NCBI GenBank assembly: GCA_034336665.1
Contig: JAPFBE010000003.1
Coordinates: 39,034,360-39,098,359, forward strand
Direction: 5' to 3'
DNA: 64,000 nucleotides
DNA from: Luscinia megarhynchos
Taxonomy: Eukaryota; Chordata; Aves; Passeriformes; Turdidae
A model generated the notes under the pieces. It had not been told where the DNA came from. It saw only the letters and a program-made list of their open reading frames with translations, and did not search any database. This document shows, one piece after another, positions 25,194 through 37,200 of this stretch (position 1 is its first letter; every line of letters starts with the position of its first letter). The position numbers and the translations under genes are program-made.

Positions 25194-25224
25194 GGTGTAT
25201 GTGTGTTTGTGTGTGTATGTGTGG
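25194..25224. repeat. TG microsatellite
   Basis: Imperfect GTGTGT run interrupted by TAT and TTT. Confidence 0.8.
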
Positions 25225-28109
25225 GGTTTTTTTGCATGCCCATGAAATGTTTTTAGTTACATTGGCTTTAAAAGTAATCCTTTTCCTTTGGTTTTGCTGG
25301 AAAAATGAGAGAAGCCAAAAGTAGCTTTCTTCCAGTCTTCACCTATCACCTTCCCAAGAGAATTAACAGGAGGATGGACATAGCTCTTCAGCACCAGTGA
25401 GACATGGATGAGAGTTGCTGATCATGTGCAGCACCATGTAAAAATCCATTACCCATCTGAGATGATGACTTTCCCTTGCTACCAGGCTGTGAAATTTGGG
25501 CTGTGACCTATCCACTTGCTAGTTCAGATAGTAGGTGTCCTGGATTGTGAGCTTTCTGACAATATTGACCATTAAGGTGTTTAAGCCAATTCTGAAGCCA
25601 AACCTTTCAAGCTAGCTGAAGAAACTGATTGTATACTCAAATCAAAGGGTCCTTCTCTGTTGGTCGTTTTTTAGGCACTGTTTAATTGGCAGTATTTATT
25701 TTTGTTTGCCCTGAAGGTGAGTCATCGTGCACCACTCTCAAACCAACCTGCCACCGCAGCATGTCGCGTGTAATTTGTCAGGACAGACTTGAGAAGGAGT
25801 GGGCACATGGCAAAGGCAAACTTGACCAAATGGAGTGACTGGGCCCCATTGCTCTAGTGATCTCTAAACCTTGCTTTAACTTAAGAAGAGTGTAATTGCA
25901 TCAGAGCTCGAGCTCAGTGGTTGGCAGGCAGGCATCTTGCTTGCCTGGATGGGTAGAGAGAGACATGTTCCGCCGAAAGTGAGAGAAAGTGAGCAAAAGG
26001 TGTTTTGTTTTCTGGCTGATGTGGTACCTTGTACTTCATTTATAGACTAGTAAGGTTTGAAATGCTCTTTGTATCCTGTTATCTCTGCCTCTACTTAAGG
26101 AAGAAAATTTGCAATGGACAGTTACTGTCTTAGTGAAGAGTTGGAAGAGGTGAAGTTACGGTAATTCATTTGGAATCAGAACTTGTTATGACAATCTGTT
26201 AGAGTGGGACTGCTCAACGTGAAATTTTGTGAAGGGGTAATTCTGCAATGTCAGTATGTAGGAAATGCTTCAAATAGTTGGGTGGACAAGGTGTTAGGGA
26301 AGTGTGGAGCACCTAATTTCATTAGCTTGGGATTCACTGCAGCAGTCTGAACACTCAAATACAAGCTTGCAACCAAAATATTTTGTGTAATTAGTACATT
26401 AGAGAAAATGTAATATTTTCTTTGGTTGTGTTTGCTTTATGCTTTCCTGAGCTAAATTGTCCAACCATTTCAGCTACAGATGGGTGCACGAACATACACT
26501 TGAGCCTTTTCTGATGGGCACTGATGTTAGTTCTTTGTGGTAACTCATGTTCATGAATGACAGGAGAAGTTGAGGCAGTAGCTGGGGTTCAGGTGACAAG
26601 CTCTCAAAGTATGTCAAGAGTACAGTATGGAGTGAACTGAACAGCCCTTCTCTATCTCATCTAAGGAGAAAGATTTCAAACTCAACATAATAATCATGGA
26701 TCTTAGAAGTGTTGGTCTGTGCTGAGTGTGTTGTCATACAGTTAATGAACTTCTAGTAAATCCTTCCTGTGTTATTGTAAATGGTAGATATTTTTTCTTA
26801 ACAAAGCTACATTTTGTTCATAATTTTGGTAGATTTTTCCAGACTTTGCTTTTTTGCCTCTTCAGCTGTTATGCTTTGTTGTGTTCCCACATTTTTCTTG
26901 CCAATAAAACTACCGTGTGGTACATAGGAGGGAAATCTCAAATAGCTTTTGAGTAGCCTGTGAACTAAGACTGAAAACTTTGGTAACTTTCTCTGACCAA
27001 AGCTTTCCTAATTCCTTGTAAAACAAATTTATTTGATTCACTTTTAGATGAAGAAAACCCCTGTTGAGTTTCTGAAGAATAATATTAATATACTAGTGAT
27101 TAACAGCAGTTACTGATAGAGATATTTGTTCTGTGTAGGACAATTAGAATTTGGAAGGTTATTGTCATGAGTTATATAAAACAATATATAAAGTTTGTCT
27201 TGTAATTTTACCTACAATGATGATAGAAGCTGGTCTTGCTGCTACAGTTATCTTAAATATATCTTATCTCTAAATTAGTATCACTGATCTTGAGAAAGTA
27301 TAATTTATAAAGTCTCTTGTAATTGCTGCTTATAAAAAAAATGTAATTTTATGCCTGGTACTGTGATGCTAAATTTTAGTTGCAGAAAGTTCAAGCTAGA
27401 TTGTAACCCCATCTTTGCATTAGTTTGCACACTCCAAGGCAGAGCTCTGTCTAAACCTGCTTTGCCATCTGACCACTTAACAGAATGCTTGGCAGGGTGG
27501 AGGATTTGTCTCTGTCTGATTGTGCAGGGGCAGCTCTAATGCCTCATCTGTGGAAAGGGTTTTTAATGTGGGATCAATGCAGTTACTAAGGAAAGCTACT
27601 TGTGCAATTAAGAGGGAAGTAGATGGCCTATGGGAATGAAAAAAAATATTAAAAAGGCAGAATGTCAATTAGCCTGCCCCTGCTGCAGGTTACTGCTGAA
27701 TTAAAACACAGCTCACTCTTTGAGTTAAGGTTGTTTTCATTCCTGTTAAATCCAGATCAGAGCTTTCTGGGCTGTATCAAGCAAAGGCAACCATCAACAT
27801 AAGAGACTAGTAATTTTTTTATAATTTTTTTGCAGTGAGAATACATATGTGATTATGCTAATAAGCTCTGGCTTGCTGGATTTTGTGAAATAGTAACGAG
27901 GCAATCAGCATGCTTGTCTCTAATTGTCACTTGCACTTCCCCATATGGTGTAATATGACAAAGTCTGCATTTTGAATACTGTATGGTTTTTATGTAGGTG
28001 CAATATAATCCTGCCAATCTTTTAAAGAGTAGCTTATAAAATAAGTCAGTAATTGTAATTTTCCCTCAATATACCTGAATTTATTTTGATTTTTTCTTTT
28101 CTCCTGTAG

Positions 28110-28226
28110 GCAAAACCAAAGCTTATAGAACCGATAGACTATGAAAATGTCATCGTTCAGAGGAAAACACAGATTTTGAATGATCCTCTACGTGAGATGC
28201 TACTGTTCCCTTATGATGACTTCCAG
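28110..28226 (+). CDS. DOCK9: DOCK9 exon 2 (residues 1-39)
   Basis: 117 bases, phase 0 to 0, acceptor CTCCTGTAG and donor GTAACT. It encodes [17 protein letters not shown] and continues to LLFPYDDFQ. This is the first exon shared by all DOCK9 N-terminal forms and opens the DOCK-C/D N-terminal domain. Compared with human DOCK9 as I recall it, changes are few (for example Ile for Leu in EPIDYEN). Confidence 0.97.
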
Positions 28227-31200
28227 GTAACTCAATCCACCCTGTTTTTGTTGTGGTTTTTTTGTTTGTTTGGGGTTGATTTTTCTTTTTACCACAGGTT
28301 TTTAGCAGTAGTATCCATTAGGTGATAACTTCCTATTTCTTTGTTTGCTAACTCTCTTTAGCTCCAAAAATCCCCACAAATTTGCTGTGAGTCTCATTAC
28401 CCTGCTTGATTTATACTTTTGGGTACAGAAGAAATAGCACAATTTCCTCCTCTGTCCAGATTATAAGATCTACTTCTGCAACTCAACAGTTTTACTGCCT
28501 TTTGAAGTACATGATCAGTCACTTGTAGATATTCCCCCTCCCTTTCCGATGTAGGAAATTATGTGATGTCTGTGTGAAAAAAGCATGTGCTTTCTTTAAT
28601 TCTTAAACTGACTTTTTTTCCCCACATTCTTAATAGTGAGGGACATGAACCTGTTCAAATGCAATCTGCTACTCTCAGCTGCATCATCCTAGCCAAAACT
28701 AGCAAAATACTCCTTACATAACAGTTTCTGACTCATTTAAGCCAGACTTAACCAAGCTTTGTGATAATCTTGTTATATTTTTTTAAATGACCATGTTTAT
28801 CTAGATAAATCGTTTATTTCAGTACACCTTTTTAAAAAATCTACTTGTAGATCTAGTTAGGATAACTACCAAGCATCTTAGAGACTGGAGTTGGAGTAAA
28901 TAGTGAGGAAAGTCTCTTGTCCACATGCCTATACCTGCAATCAAAATGCCTATTTGAAAAGTATGCAGACATCTGAACAGTCTGTAAATTAATTTTATTC
29001 AGCCAAGTAGTTGAAGCTAAGTTTGTTTACCATGGGGAAAGTTGATGATGAGTCGGTGTTACGTGTTGAATTTGTAATGAATTTTGGCCTATTAGAGTGT
29101 TTACCTGAATACAGCTGGACTTTCTTTTTAATACAGTCTAGGGGCTTCTTTTTCATTAATTCTGTCATCAATAACTCTGCTTGTAGCCTTCACACTCTGA
29201 GCTAAAGAATTTGAGTTTTGGGAAGCTACATTTATTTATAGAGGAGTTTGGGCTTCATGTGTTCACAGCCACATGTGGAAGTTTACAGGATGGAAGTAAG
29301 ATTTCTTGAAAAGGATGTTGTACTGATAGAAGTTTTCAAATACAGAGTCATTCAGGTTGCTACCCTGCACCAGGTATTGGCTTCAGGACTGAAAAACATG
29401 AGTAGGCTACACCACCAAAATCCCCTTCTGTAGTGTATCTCTTCAAAATGACAGATCAAGACAAATCCAGGTTACTTCTGCTGTGTGCTCTTATCTGATT
29501 CACTAGTTCACTTACCGGGGTCATTCCAGTGAGCAGCTCTGAATTATCTATGGAGAAGAAACAAACCTGTTGGGAATATCCTCAGGTGTTTTGTCTGAGC
29601 GGTCTGAAGAGTATAACTGAGTATGTCTGAAGAGTTTAACTGCTATTTCTAATGACTCCTGCAATTCTTGTCCTCAGGCCTATATGAGAGAAGCTAGTCC
29701 ACAGTTCTCTGTCTCATCCTTCAAAAGCAATGACTGAATTTTGTCATAAATTGTAATGTCTTTTGCCATCCTTTGTTTGGATTTGTTGTCATCAGATTTT
29801 CATCAAGGCAGGCATTAAAGTGTGTGTTACGTCAGAAGATTTCCTTCAGAGTCTCATTTTATACAAGATTTACACGAAGACTGGTTTGTACTATCAAATC
29901 GTATTATCAAACTTTTATCTCCTTGGAAGACTTGCTGGCACAAACTGACTCCAGATATTTTTGTTGTACACATAACTCTTCTGTACCTCTTTGATCTATC
30001 TAGCTTGTTTTCAGCAACACAAAGCATTTAAATGTCATTCAGTGTATTAAGAAAATATTCCCAAGTCAGAGAATAGAAAACCCTTAAGTGCTTATTATTT
30101 TTGTTTGAAAGTTAAACCTTTTAACCCTGTTCAGTTTTGCATAGCCATATTTACAGGTTTGAAATCACTAGTCATTATATTGTTGCCAGTATCATTTGAA
30201 TAATTAAAAAAAAAAGAAGGCATATTTTCTGTGTGTGCCCTTCAGCTTTGCATGTATTTTTTTAATTCCTCTTTCTTAATTTATGGCTGTCACTCAGTGT
30301 GTGAGCAGCTCTTGGGTAAGCCATGTTTTTGATACTGGCCTCATCCCCCCAAGGAAAAATTTAAAATAGTGAGCTAGAGCATTTAGAACTACCTATAAAC
30401 ATACTTAGAACTGTTTATAGGTGGAAACGCCTACCATTGTCTAGAAACCTGTTCAAGCTATTTCCTTTCAGAGCATTCAGTTTGTATCTTTACAAAGTTC
30501 TTCCTCATGCTTGGGTTAAATTGATTACAATCTAAAAAACCCTTGCCTGGAAAGGAAGGCCAGCAGTGTTAATTTATAATGACATTAAGAGTAAGGCTAT
30601 TTTGTTCAGCATGGCCCTAAAACTAGCACTTAAAATGTCACAGAAAATACTTAGCTTGCTGTACTAGGTATCACTTCTAGAATTTTTGGAAGATTGCAAA
30701 AGAAGCTGCATGTTTTCAAAGAAGCACCACTGATAATACCAACATCGAATTTCTGTTAAAGTTTCAATTATTTAGAGAGAAATTTGAAAGAAATATTTGT
30801 GCTTGATTTGGATTTTTTTCTTTTTCTGGTAATGCAATTAGATAACTGAAATTTAATTTATTAAGTGTGAGAAGTTAGTATTGAAGGAGAACAAATATTA
30901 ATTTTTAGTCCATACCAGAAATGAAAAAGCACAGCAACTGGCTTTTTTTTTGGTCATATATAACTCTCGTCTTTTTCTCTCCTCTTCCTCCTGATGAAAA
31001 TTATTTGTCCAGTGGGGGAGAAAGGGGGAAAAAAAACAGCACAAAGGGGGAAAATAACTCTTTCTGTTCAGGTATGACTGTTCTCTAAACATGCTGTCAC
31101 AAGCAGCTCTAAGCTCAAATCAATAGCAAAGAAACATTTAAGAAATTATGGAGCAGCAAATACTCTAGTCTTGGAAAACTCATAAAGTTTGAAGGATTGT

Positions 31201-34200
31201 TCTTCAGCCAGCTATCTAGTTACAGGAACCTTTCCAGATTTCCACTTAACTGCATTTGCCATTGTCCCAAACGTGGTTAGCTGAGGTTATGAAACATGCT
31301 TTCTCTCTTTTTAAAAATGTTTGGTAGCAGTTCATTTACTTTTCAGAAGAACATGATTTCTGTTCTGCTTTGTGCAGTTTCAAATCCAGAAAAGTAGGCT
31401 TGTAATTTTTTTTCTTTCAAGTTTTTTTATCCTTCACTCTATTATATCTAAATAATAGCAAGATTTGCTTTTCTTTATTTACCAGAAGAGCTCTTAATCA
31501 GCAACTTCTTCTCCATATATTGAGTCTTTTTTAATTTACCACTTGAAGGTTGTTTCAGCTGCTTTTCACAAGCACAAGCTCCAAGTTTTCTGCACTGAAT
31601 TCACTTATCAGGTTACTCCCTACCTTGTTCTCAAAAAAATTTATGGAGGCAGATGTGTTTGGAGGCATGTTTTGATTTTTGCACCACTGAGTTTGCTTTC
31701 ATTCTTTGTAAGTGGGGTGTCTAAACTTTCTTCATGCTTCAGTTCAGTAGTGTGTTCATTTTTAGCTGCATTTTTGTCCTCTTTTTCATGATGGTGCCTG
31801 TGCTGATAGAACCACTTTTCTGCCACCTATTGGGACATCTCTGTTAATGTTCATGCTACTCTCAGTCCCAGCACTGCCAGTTTTTCAAGGCTGTCCCTCT
31901 TGTAGGCTCTTGGTGGGAAGAGCTATCTCCTTTGTAACAGTGAGTGACTATATCCATTGGATATTCTTGTATTCAAGTTTGTGCCTCTTCATGGCTTGTT
32001 GTAAATTTCTCACCTCAATTTCAGTAATTTGCTCAGTAATGAAATGACTTCATAACTAAATAACATTAGTTTTAAATAGGCCACCTTCATGATGGTGGTG
32101 GTGGTGACGTTAAAATCTCACGCTCAATGACTGCAAAAGTGGTGATGTTTATGTTAACTGCACAGTGGGTAAATTATTTAAAGCAACCTTAACCCAAAGC
32201 AGTACTAGTGTGTACTTGGCAATAAGTCATCCTTTATCTAAATGCCTTTTTTTTTTTTTTTTAAGTACTGCCTCAATTTTTCAAGGAAATAATAGAACTG
32301 TGGAAGGGTTTGGGTTGGAAGCGACCTTAAACATCATCTTGTTCTAGCCCCCTGCCACGGGCAGGAACACCTCCCACTAGAGCAGGTTGCTCAGAGCCCC
32401 CTCCAACCTGGCCTTGAACATCTCCAGGGATGGAGCATCCACAGCTCATCTGGGCAACTTGTTCTAGTACCTCACCACCCTCACAGTGAAGAACTATTTC
32501 CTAATATCCTCATCTAAACCTCCTTTCTTTCAGTTTAAATCTGTTTCCCTTTGTCCTGTCAAATAATGCAAATACGGCCTAAATTTGCTTGTAGCAGATA
32601 AAATGTGGGTACATTCCCACCCATGTTAAATTTGTCTTTGCAAAGTTATCACAGTGTTGTTTAGAAGGCAGTTTGGTGCTTAGCTTAGACATCATTTCAC
32701 CTTTGTTATTTTTGGGTTTGAGCCATATGGATTTAACACACTTTCACTTAAATCTCTTAGCTTTTATTTAATGCGAGTTAAGTACCTCTGAAAATAGATA
32801 TTATGCCAGCTTCACAGAAGTAAAGCTAAATCCAGGTCATTCTATGAGAAGGCATGTCTTCAGTAGAGGGAAAGCAAAAAAATGTCCAAGTACTGTCCTC
32901 ATTTTAGAAAGCACAAATTAAACTGGTCAGATAACTGATTTTGAGGTTTTAAAAATAATTTATCTATTTAAAATCTATTTTGTGTTTTTCCTTAAGTCTT
33001 TAGCTGACTGTTGTAAATAGATTTAGTTTGGAAATTACTTTATAAAACAGGTTCTGACACTTCCCATATGAAGGATCTGACACTTCCCATGCAAAGGTTA
33101 AGTCACTTCTGGCACATGGTTGTTTTAAGGGGAGAATCTCTCATACAGCTTGCCATCTTTTCCACTGAGTCTTTTAGACCAACATCTGTCTCTGTAGCTG
33201 GAGCATGAGCCTCTGGGGTAACAGTCTCGCTGGTAAACACAACCTTGTGGCAGAAAGAGCATCCATTGTAGTCTGCACTCCTTGTGGGCAGGTTCTCTAT
33301 CCATATTCCACCAGGTTTCGGGTAGCAAGTACTCCTTGGTGCACTTGGTGAAATGTTCTTGCTGCTCTGGCCTTTTCTGAGACCTCAACATATCCTGAAT
33401 CCCTGGGACTTGGTCAGAAGGCTGTGTCACTGAAGGAGTGTTAGCTGTGTGCCTCAGTGCGTGCGAGTCCTGGCTCGTGTTAAAAGTGGCCTTCCTTAGT
33501 TTTGACAGCAGAGTAATTGAAAGGGTTTTTTAATTTTCTTTGAGAGTATGAGACAAACACTTTATAGTTCCTGATGCTGCCATAAATCAAATGATCACTC
33601 AAACCCAGGGAGTTGAAAAGTTTCATTTCTACAAAGCAGTCCATCTAATGTGGTGTGAAGAGAGTTTGTTGAGAAGACAATCCTTCCTTTCCTAGGTTTT
33701 TCTTTTGGAATATAACCTTTATTTATGTGCATGCTTCCTTTTAAAATATTGTGGTGCTGCTTAAATGATGATTTTTAGGAATTTGCTCTAAATCACAGTG
33801 CCTCACTCATTGCATTTCCTGGCTCTTTGATGCACTACTGCTGCTGATGGATGTGCTGACAAGGAGACGGATGCATTAAGACCATTGCTAATATGAACAA
33901 AATTGACAAGTCAGATTCTTCTGTTTTGTCACCGATATTGATGCAGTACTGAGATAAAAATCTTTTTATGTGTGAACAACTAGAAGAAAGCCCATACTCT
34001 TGTATTGATAGTTGTGTAGCAGGGTAACAGCAGCAGATGTTTTAGAAGTATGTTTAGCAAATTCAGTTTGACCAAATTATGCTAGAGTGTTAAAATTTGA
34101 TTGATGTGTTCATGGGTTTCCCATAAAAAGTGCCTGGTAAGATGCCACCTTAGTGTCTAGTTTGTCTTCAGATAATATTTTTTAGGAAAGCACAGTAGAA

Positions 34201-37200
34201 TAGTGTGCTTGTAGAATATATACATATATGTATATATATGTATATATATGTATATATGTGTGTATATATATATATATATGTTAAATATGTAAATACTGCG
34301 TGTAATATTTATATATTATATAAAGTAGAAATAATTTCTCATCAAATATCAGACTATTTCATTGGAATAGTACATAGAAATTCTGGTTTTAAGGTAGTTT
34401 ACTACTCTTAATAGAAGTTTTTATTTCCATAGCTTGTGAAAACAAATACATAATATGATTTGAAAATATTTCTAGAATTAAGGAAACTTCATTTTTAAAA
34501 GCTGTTAGCATATAAATGTATATCTTCTTGCAGTTCGGTTTTTTGTTTTTTGACTGTAGTTTGAAAGGTTTATTGGTCCCATGTTGAAGAGTTTGCCATA
34601 TTTAGTTTTAATACCTCCCACCTCTCCCACCCAAGGAGTTAGCATTGTCACTTTTAGTGCTCTAGACTAAATGAATTAGTTGACTGTGACTATGGGATTA
34701 TTTTTTTTCCCCTTTCAATCTTTACTGTAATTGAATATTCTTACTTAAATACCCTCCCCAGTTAAAGGAATGAGGCTTTGGTAATGACCAAGATAATCAG
34801 TCACCTTATGGATCAGACTCTTGACAGAGATAAGTTAAAGTAATGTGCTTATGCACCCTTTGTTTTTCAACACAACATGTGGAGCTTTTTCTTGTCACAT
34901 TTTAGTCTGATCCTTCCTGGATGTGAGGAGTCCTGTAACTAACAGGTGAGGGACCACAACCCCATTCCAGGCCCTGGCTGTGTGAACTCTTGTTCACCTT
35001 TGATGGCCTGAGCGATGAGATTCCTTTCCACACAGTGCAAAAACAGATTCTGTTGCTGTCTGGTTATTTTCATTTGTGGTCCAGAAGATTTTGTTAGGTT
35101 TTCATATTTTTCACTTTACAAATATGACTTATCCCAACACAGGTCTGAGAAGCAGAATTTCATGGTCACCGAGAGATTTCCTGCTCTCTGGCAGCCTTCC
35201 TGTGCCTCTCTGAGTTCTGGCATAGGATGGAATAAGTTCTGACTTGGTAGGCTGAAGTATATATATACTTCAGTGATCTACACCTGCTCTCTAAACCTGC
35301 AGTTAAACAGTGCTAGTCTCATTTTTTGTCACTTGAGATCTGCAGTTGAATTACTCTTTTATTTTGGTGTAGATTTCTTATATTCCTTGAATAATAGTTT
35401 TTATGTGTAGTAATAACACCACCTTAATGTCTGTCTTAGAAATGCTGGAGTTATGTTATTGTGGTGGAATTATTTTTTTCTAGCATTTTCTTTTCCATAT
35501 TGAAATATAGTGGAAAAAAATATGGCATCTATTTCTCACTGATTCCAATCTTGCCCTTATTGTGAAAGAAGGGGCATGTTGCTTGAATGAAAGCAAATTC
35601 TCACTAATTGGCTATTCTGAAACATCATGTTCATAGGATGCTTTCTGCTGAGCTTTTCTTCATTATAGTGGTGTAACTGAGTGTGGCTGTAACGTGTCAT
35701 CTTTCCTTTAATTGCAAGTTTCATTAATTGCTTTTGTTGTTTATCAGACAGCGTTGCTGCAGCGGCAGAGTCGATACATTCGTTCAACAGTTCCTGAAAA
35801 TGCAGAGAAAGAAGCTCAGAGCCTGTTTGTAACTGAGGTAATACTGAAGTTGAATGTGACTGTGTGAAACAACAATATTATACCTGACTTGTTTTTCTTT
35901 TCCTTCATTTACCCTTTAAAACAAACAGAAAAAAATAAGCCCTGGGAAAAGAATTGAGTATTTATTGCCACTTACTTGTCAGTTATTTCAAGGCAAAATT
36001 TCCAGGAAAACCCAGTATTAAAACCCAATATTTTTTCCACTGGTGGCTGGAAAAGAAGTTTTACAGGATAGCTTTTAATTGTTTGTTTGCGTCATTGGCT
36101 TTTGCAGATGGTTCTCCCCCACCTTCATTATGCTTTTGGCTTTTCCAGATGAACGTGGGTGATTTCAGTACATAATGTTGGATCCACTAGTAAATCTGGA
36201 ATGAATCATTGTGACTTGTTTTTTCTGATAAAGTCTCACAGCAGCCATTCTTACTTTGTTCATAATAACCTTGTGCAGATTGCTGGAACAGAGGTATCCA
36301 GAATGTAACACTTGTGGAGGCCAGAATTCATTATGACTGTTAAACTTGTATGTTCCATGTAGGAGAAACATCTTCAACCCTAAAGTTTCTCAGAACTATT
36401 TGCTTATGTTGGCATTCCTTTGGTTTTGTGAGGTTGCTCTTCATTTATTGTCTTGTTGAAACCTTTAAGGAATTAAAGGTTCAATTGTTTTTCCTTTTTT
36501 TGGTATTAACTGCTGATTTTCTACTGATATGCTTTAAGCTAATATTTTAACATCTGAAACAAGTAAATGTCTGTTGTAAGTCCAATAAAACTGAAAAAAA
36601 TTCAGATAGCTGAATCTACATCAGAGTGATTTATTCACACTGCTACATACCCTTAATACCTAACCTAAACATGTCTGAAATAAATTTGAAGAGGATAGAC
36701 AAGAGGAGGGAGGAGTGTTAGTGGTAATTCATGAAGTTTAATGAGTTTTTGCTGAAACAATTGCTTGGCAAGTATAAAACTCGTGTTTTGAAATATAAAG
36801 AAAATATTTACGATTTATTGGATGCTGTGTTTGTGTATATGTAGGTTTCTTGTGTAACATAAAATTTTGCATTGAATGGTTTCTGTCAACAGATTTTGTC
36901 AGTTTTATGTTACTTTGTTCAAAGCCAAGATAAATCAGTACTTTTATGTTGTAACAATATGGGTGGAGTAAAATGGTATTTCCTGTGATCTAGATCAGAA
37001 CTTAATGACATAATTGCTTTTCAACCACTGCAAGCATACAGTTTAAATTTAAGTATTAATTTAATTATGCTGGAAGTATAAATTCAAGGAAACTGTGTTT
37101 TTGGCTTTCTGTATCAGTATGTGCACAATTGAATAATCTATTTTAATAAGATGTCCATTTTTGTACTGTTGTCTGAGGGCTCAGTCACATTTTCAGCTTC

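Larger units (their letters stand above)
21030..28109 (+). other. Intron between alternative exon 1 and exon 2
   Basis: About 7.1 kb of AT-rich intron. It holds two simple repeats annotated separately and a somewhat GC-richer, unrecognised patch at about 25320-25990. Nothing coding is recognised. It ends with a pyrimidine-rich acceptor, TTTTCTTTTCTCCTGTAG. Confidence 0.7.
28227..35747 (+). other. DOCK9 intron 2
   Basis: About 7.5 kb, the longest complete intron between shared exons. It holds a CR1 fragment, a TA microsatellite, a 16-base T-run near 32248, a GGT run near 32091-32106, a 10-bp inverted repeat, a duplicated 23-bp unit and the antisense cysteine-rich open frame at 33125-33529. 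Each is listed separately. Confidence 0.9.

Noticed and set aside
36570..36605. AATAAA followed by A-rich DNA as a possible polyadenylation site
   Set aside because: It lies within DOCK9 intron 3 with no upstream terminal exon; A-rich intronic sequence explains it.
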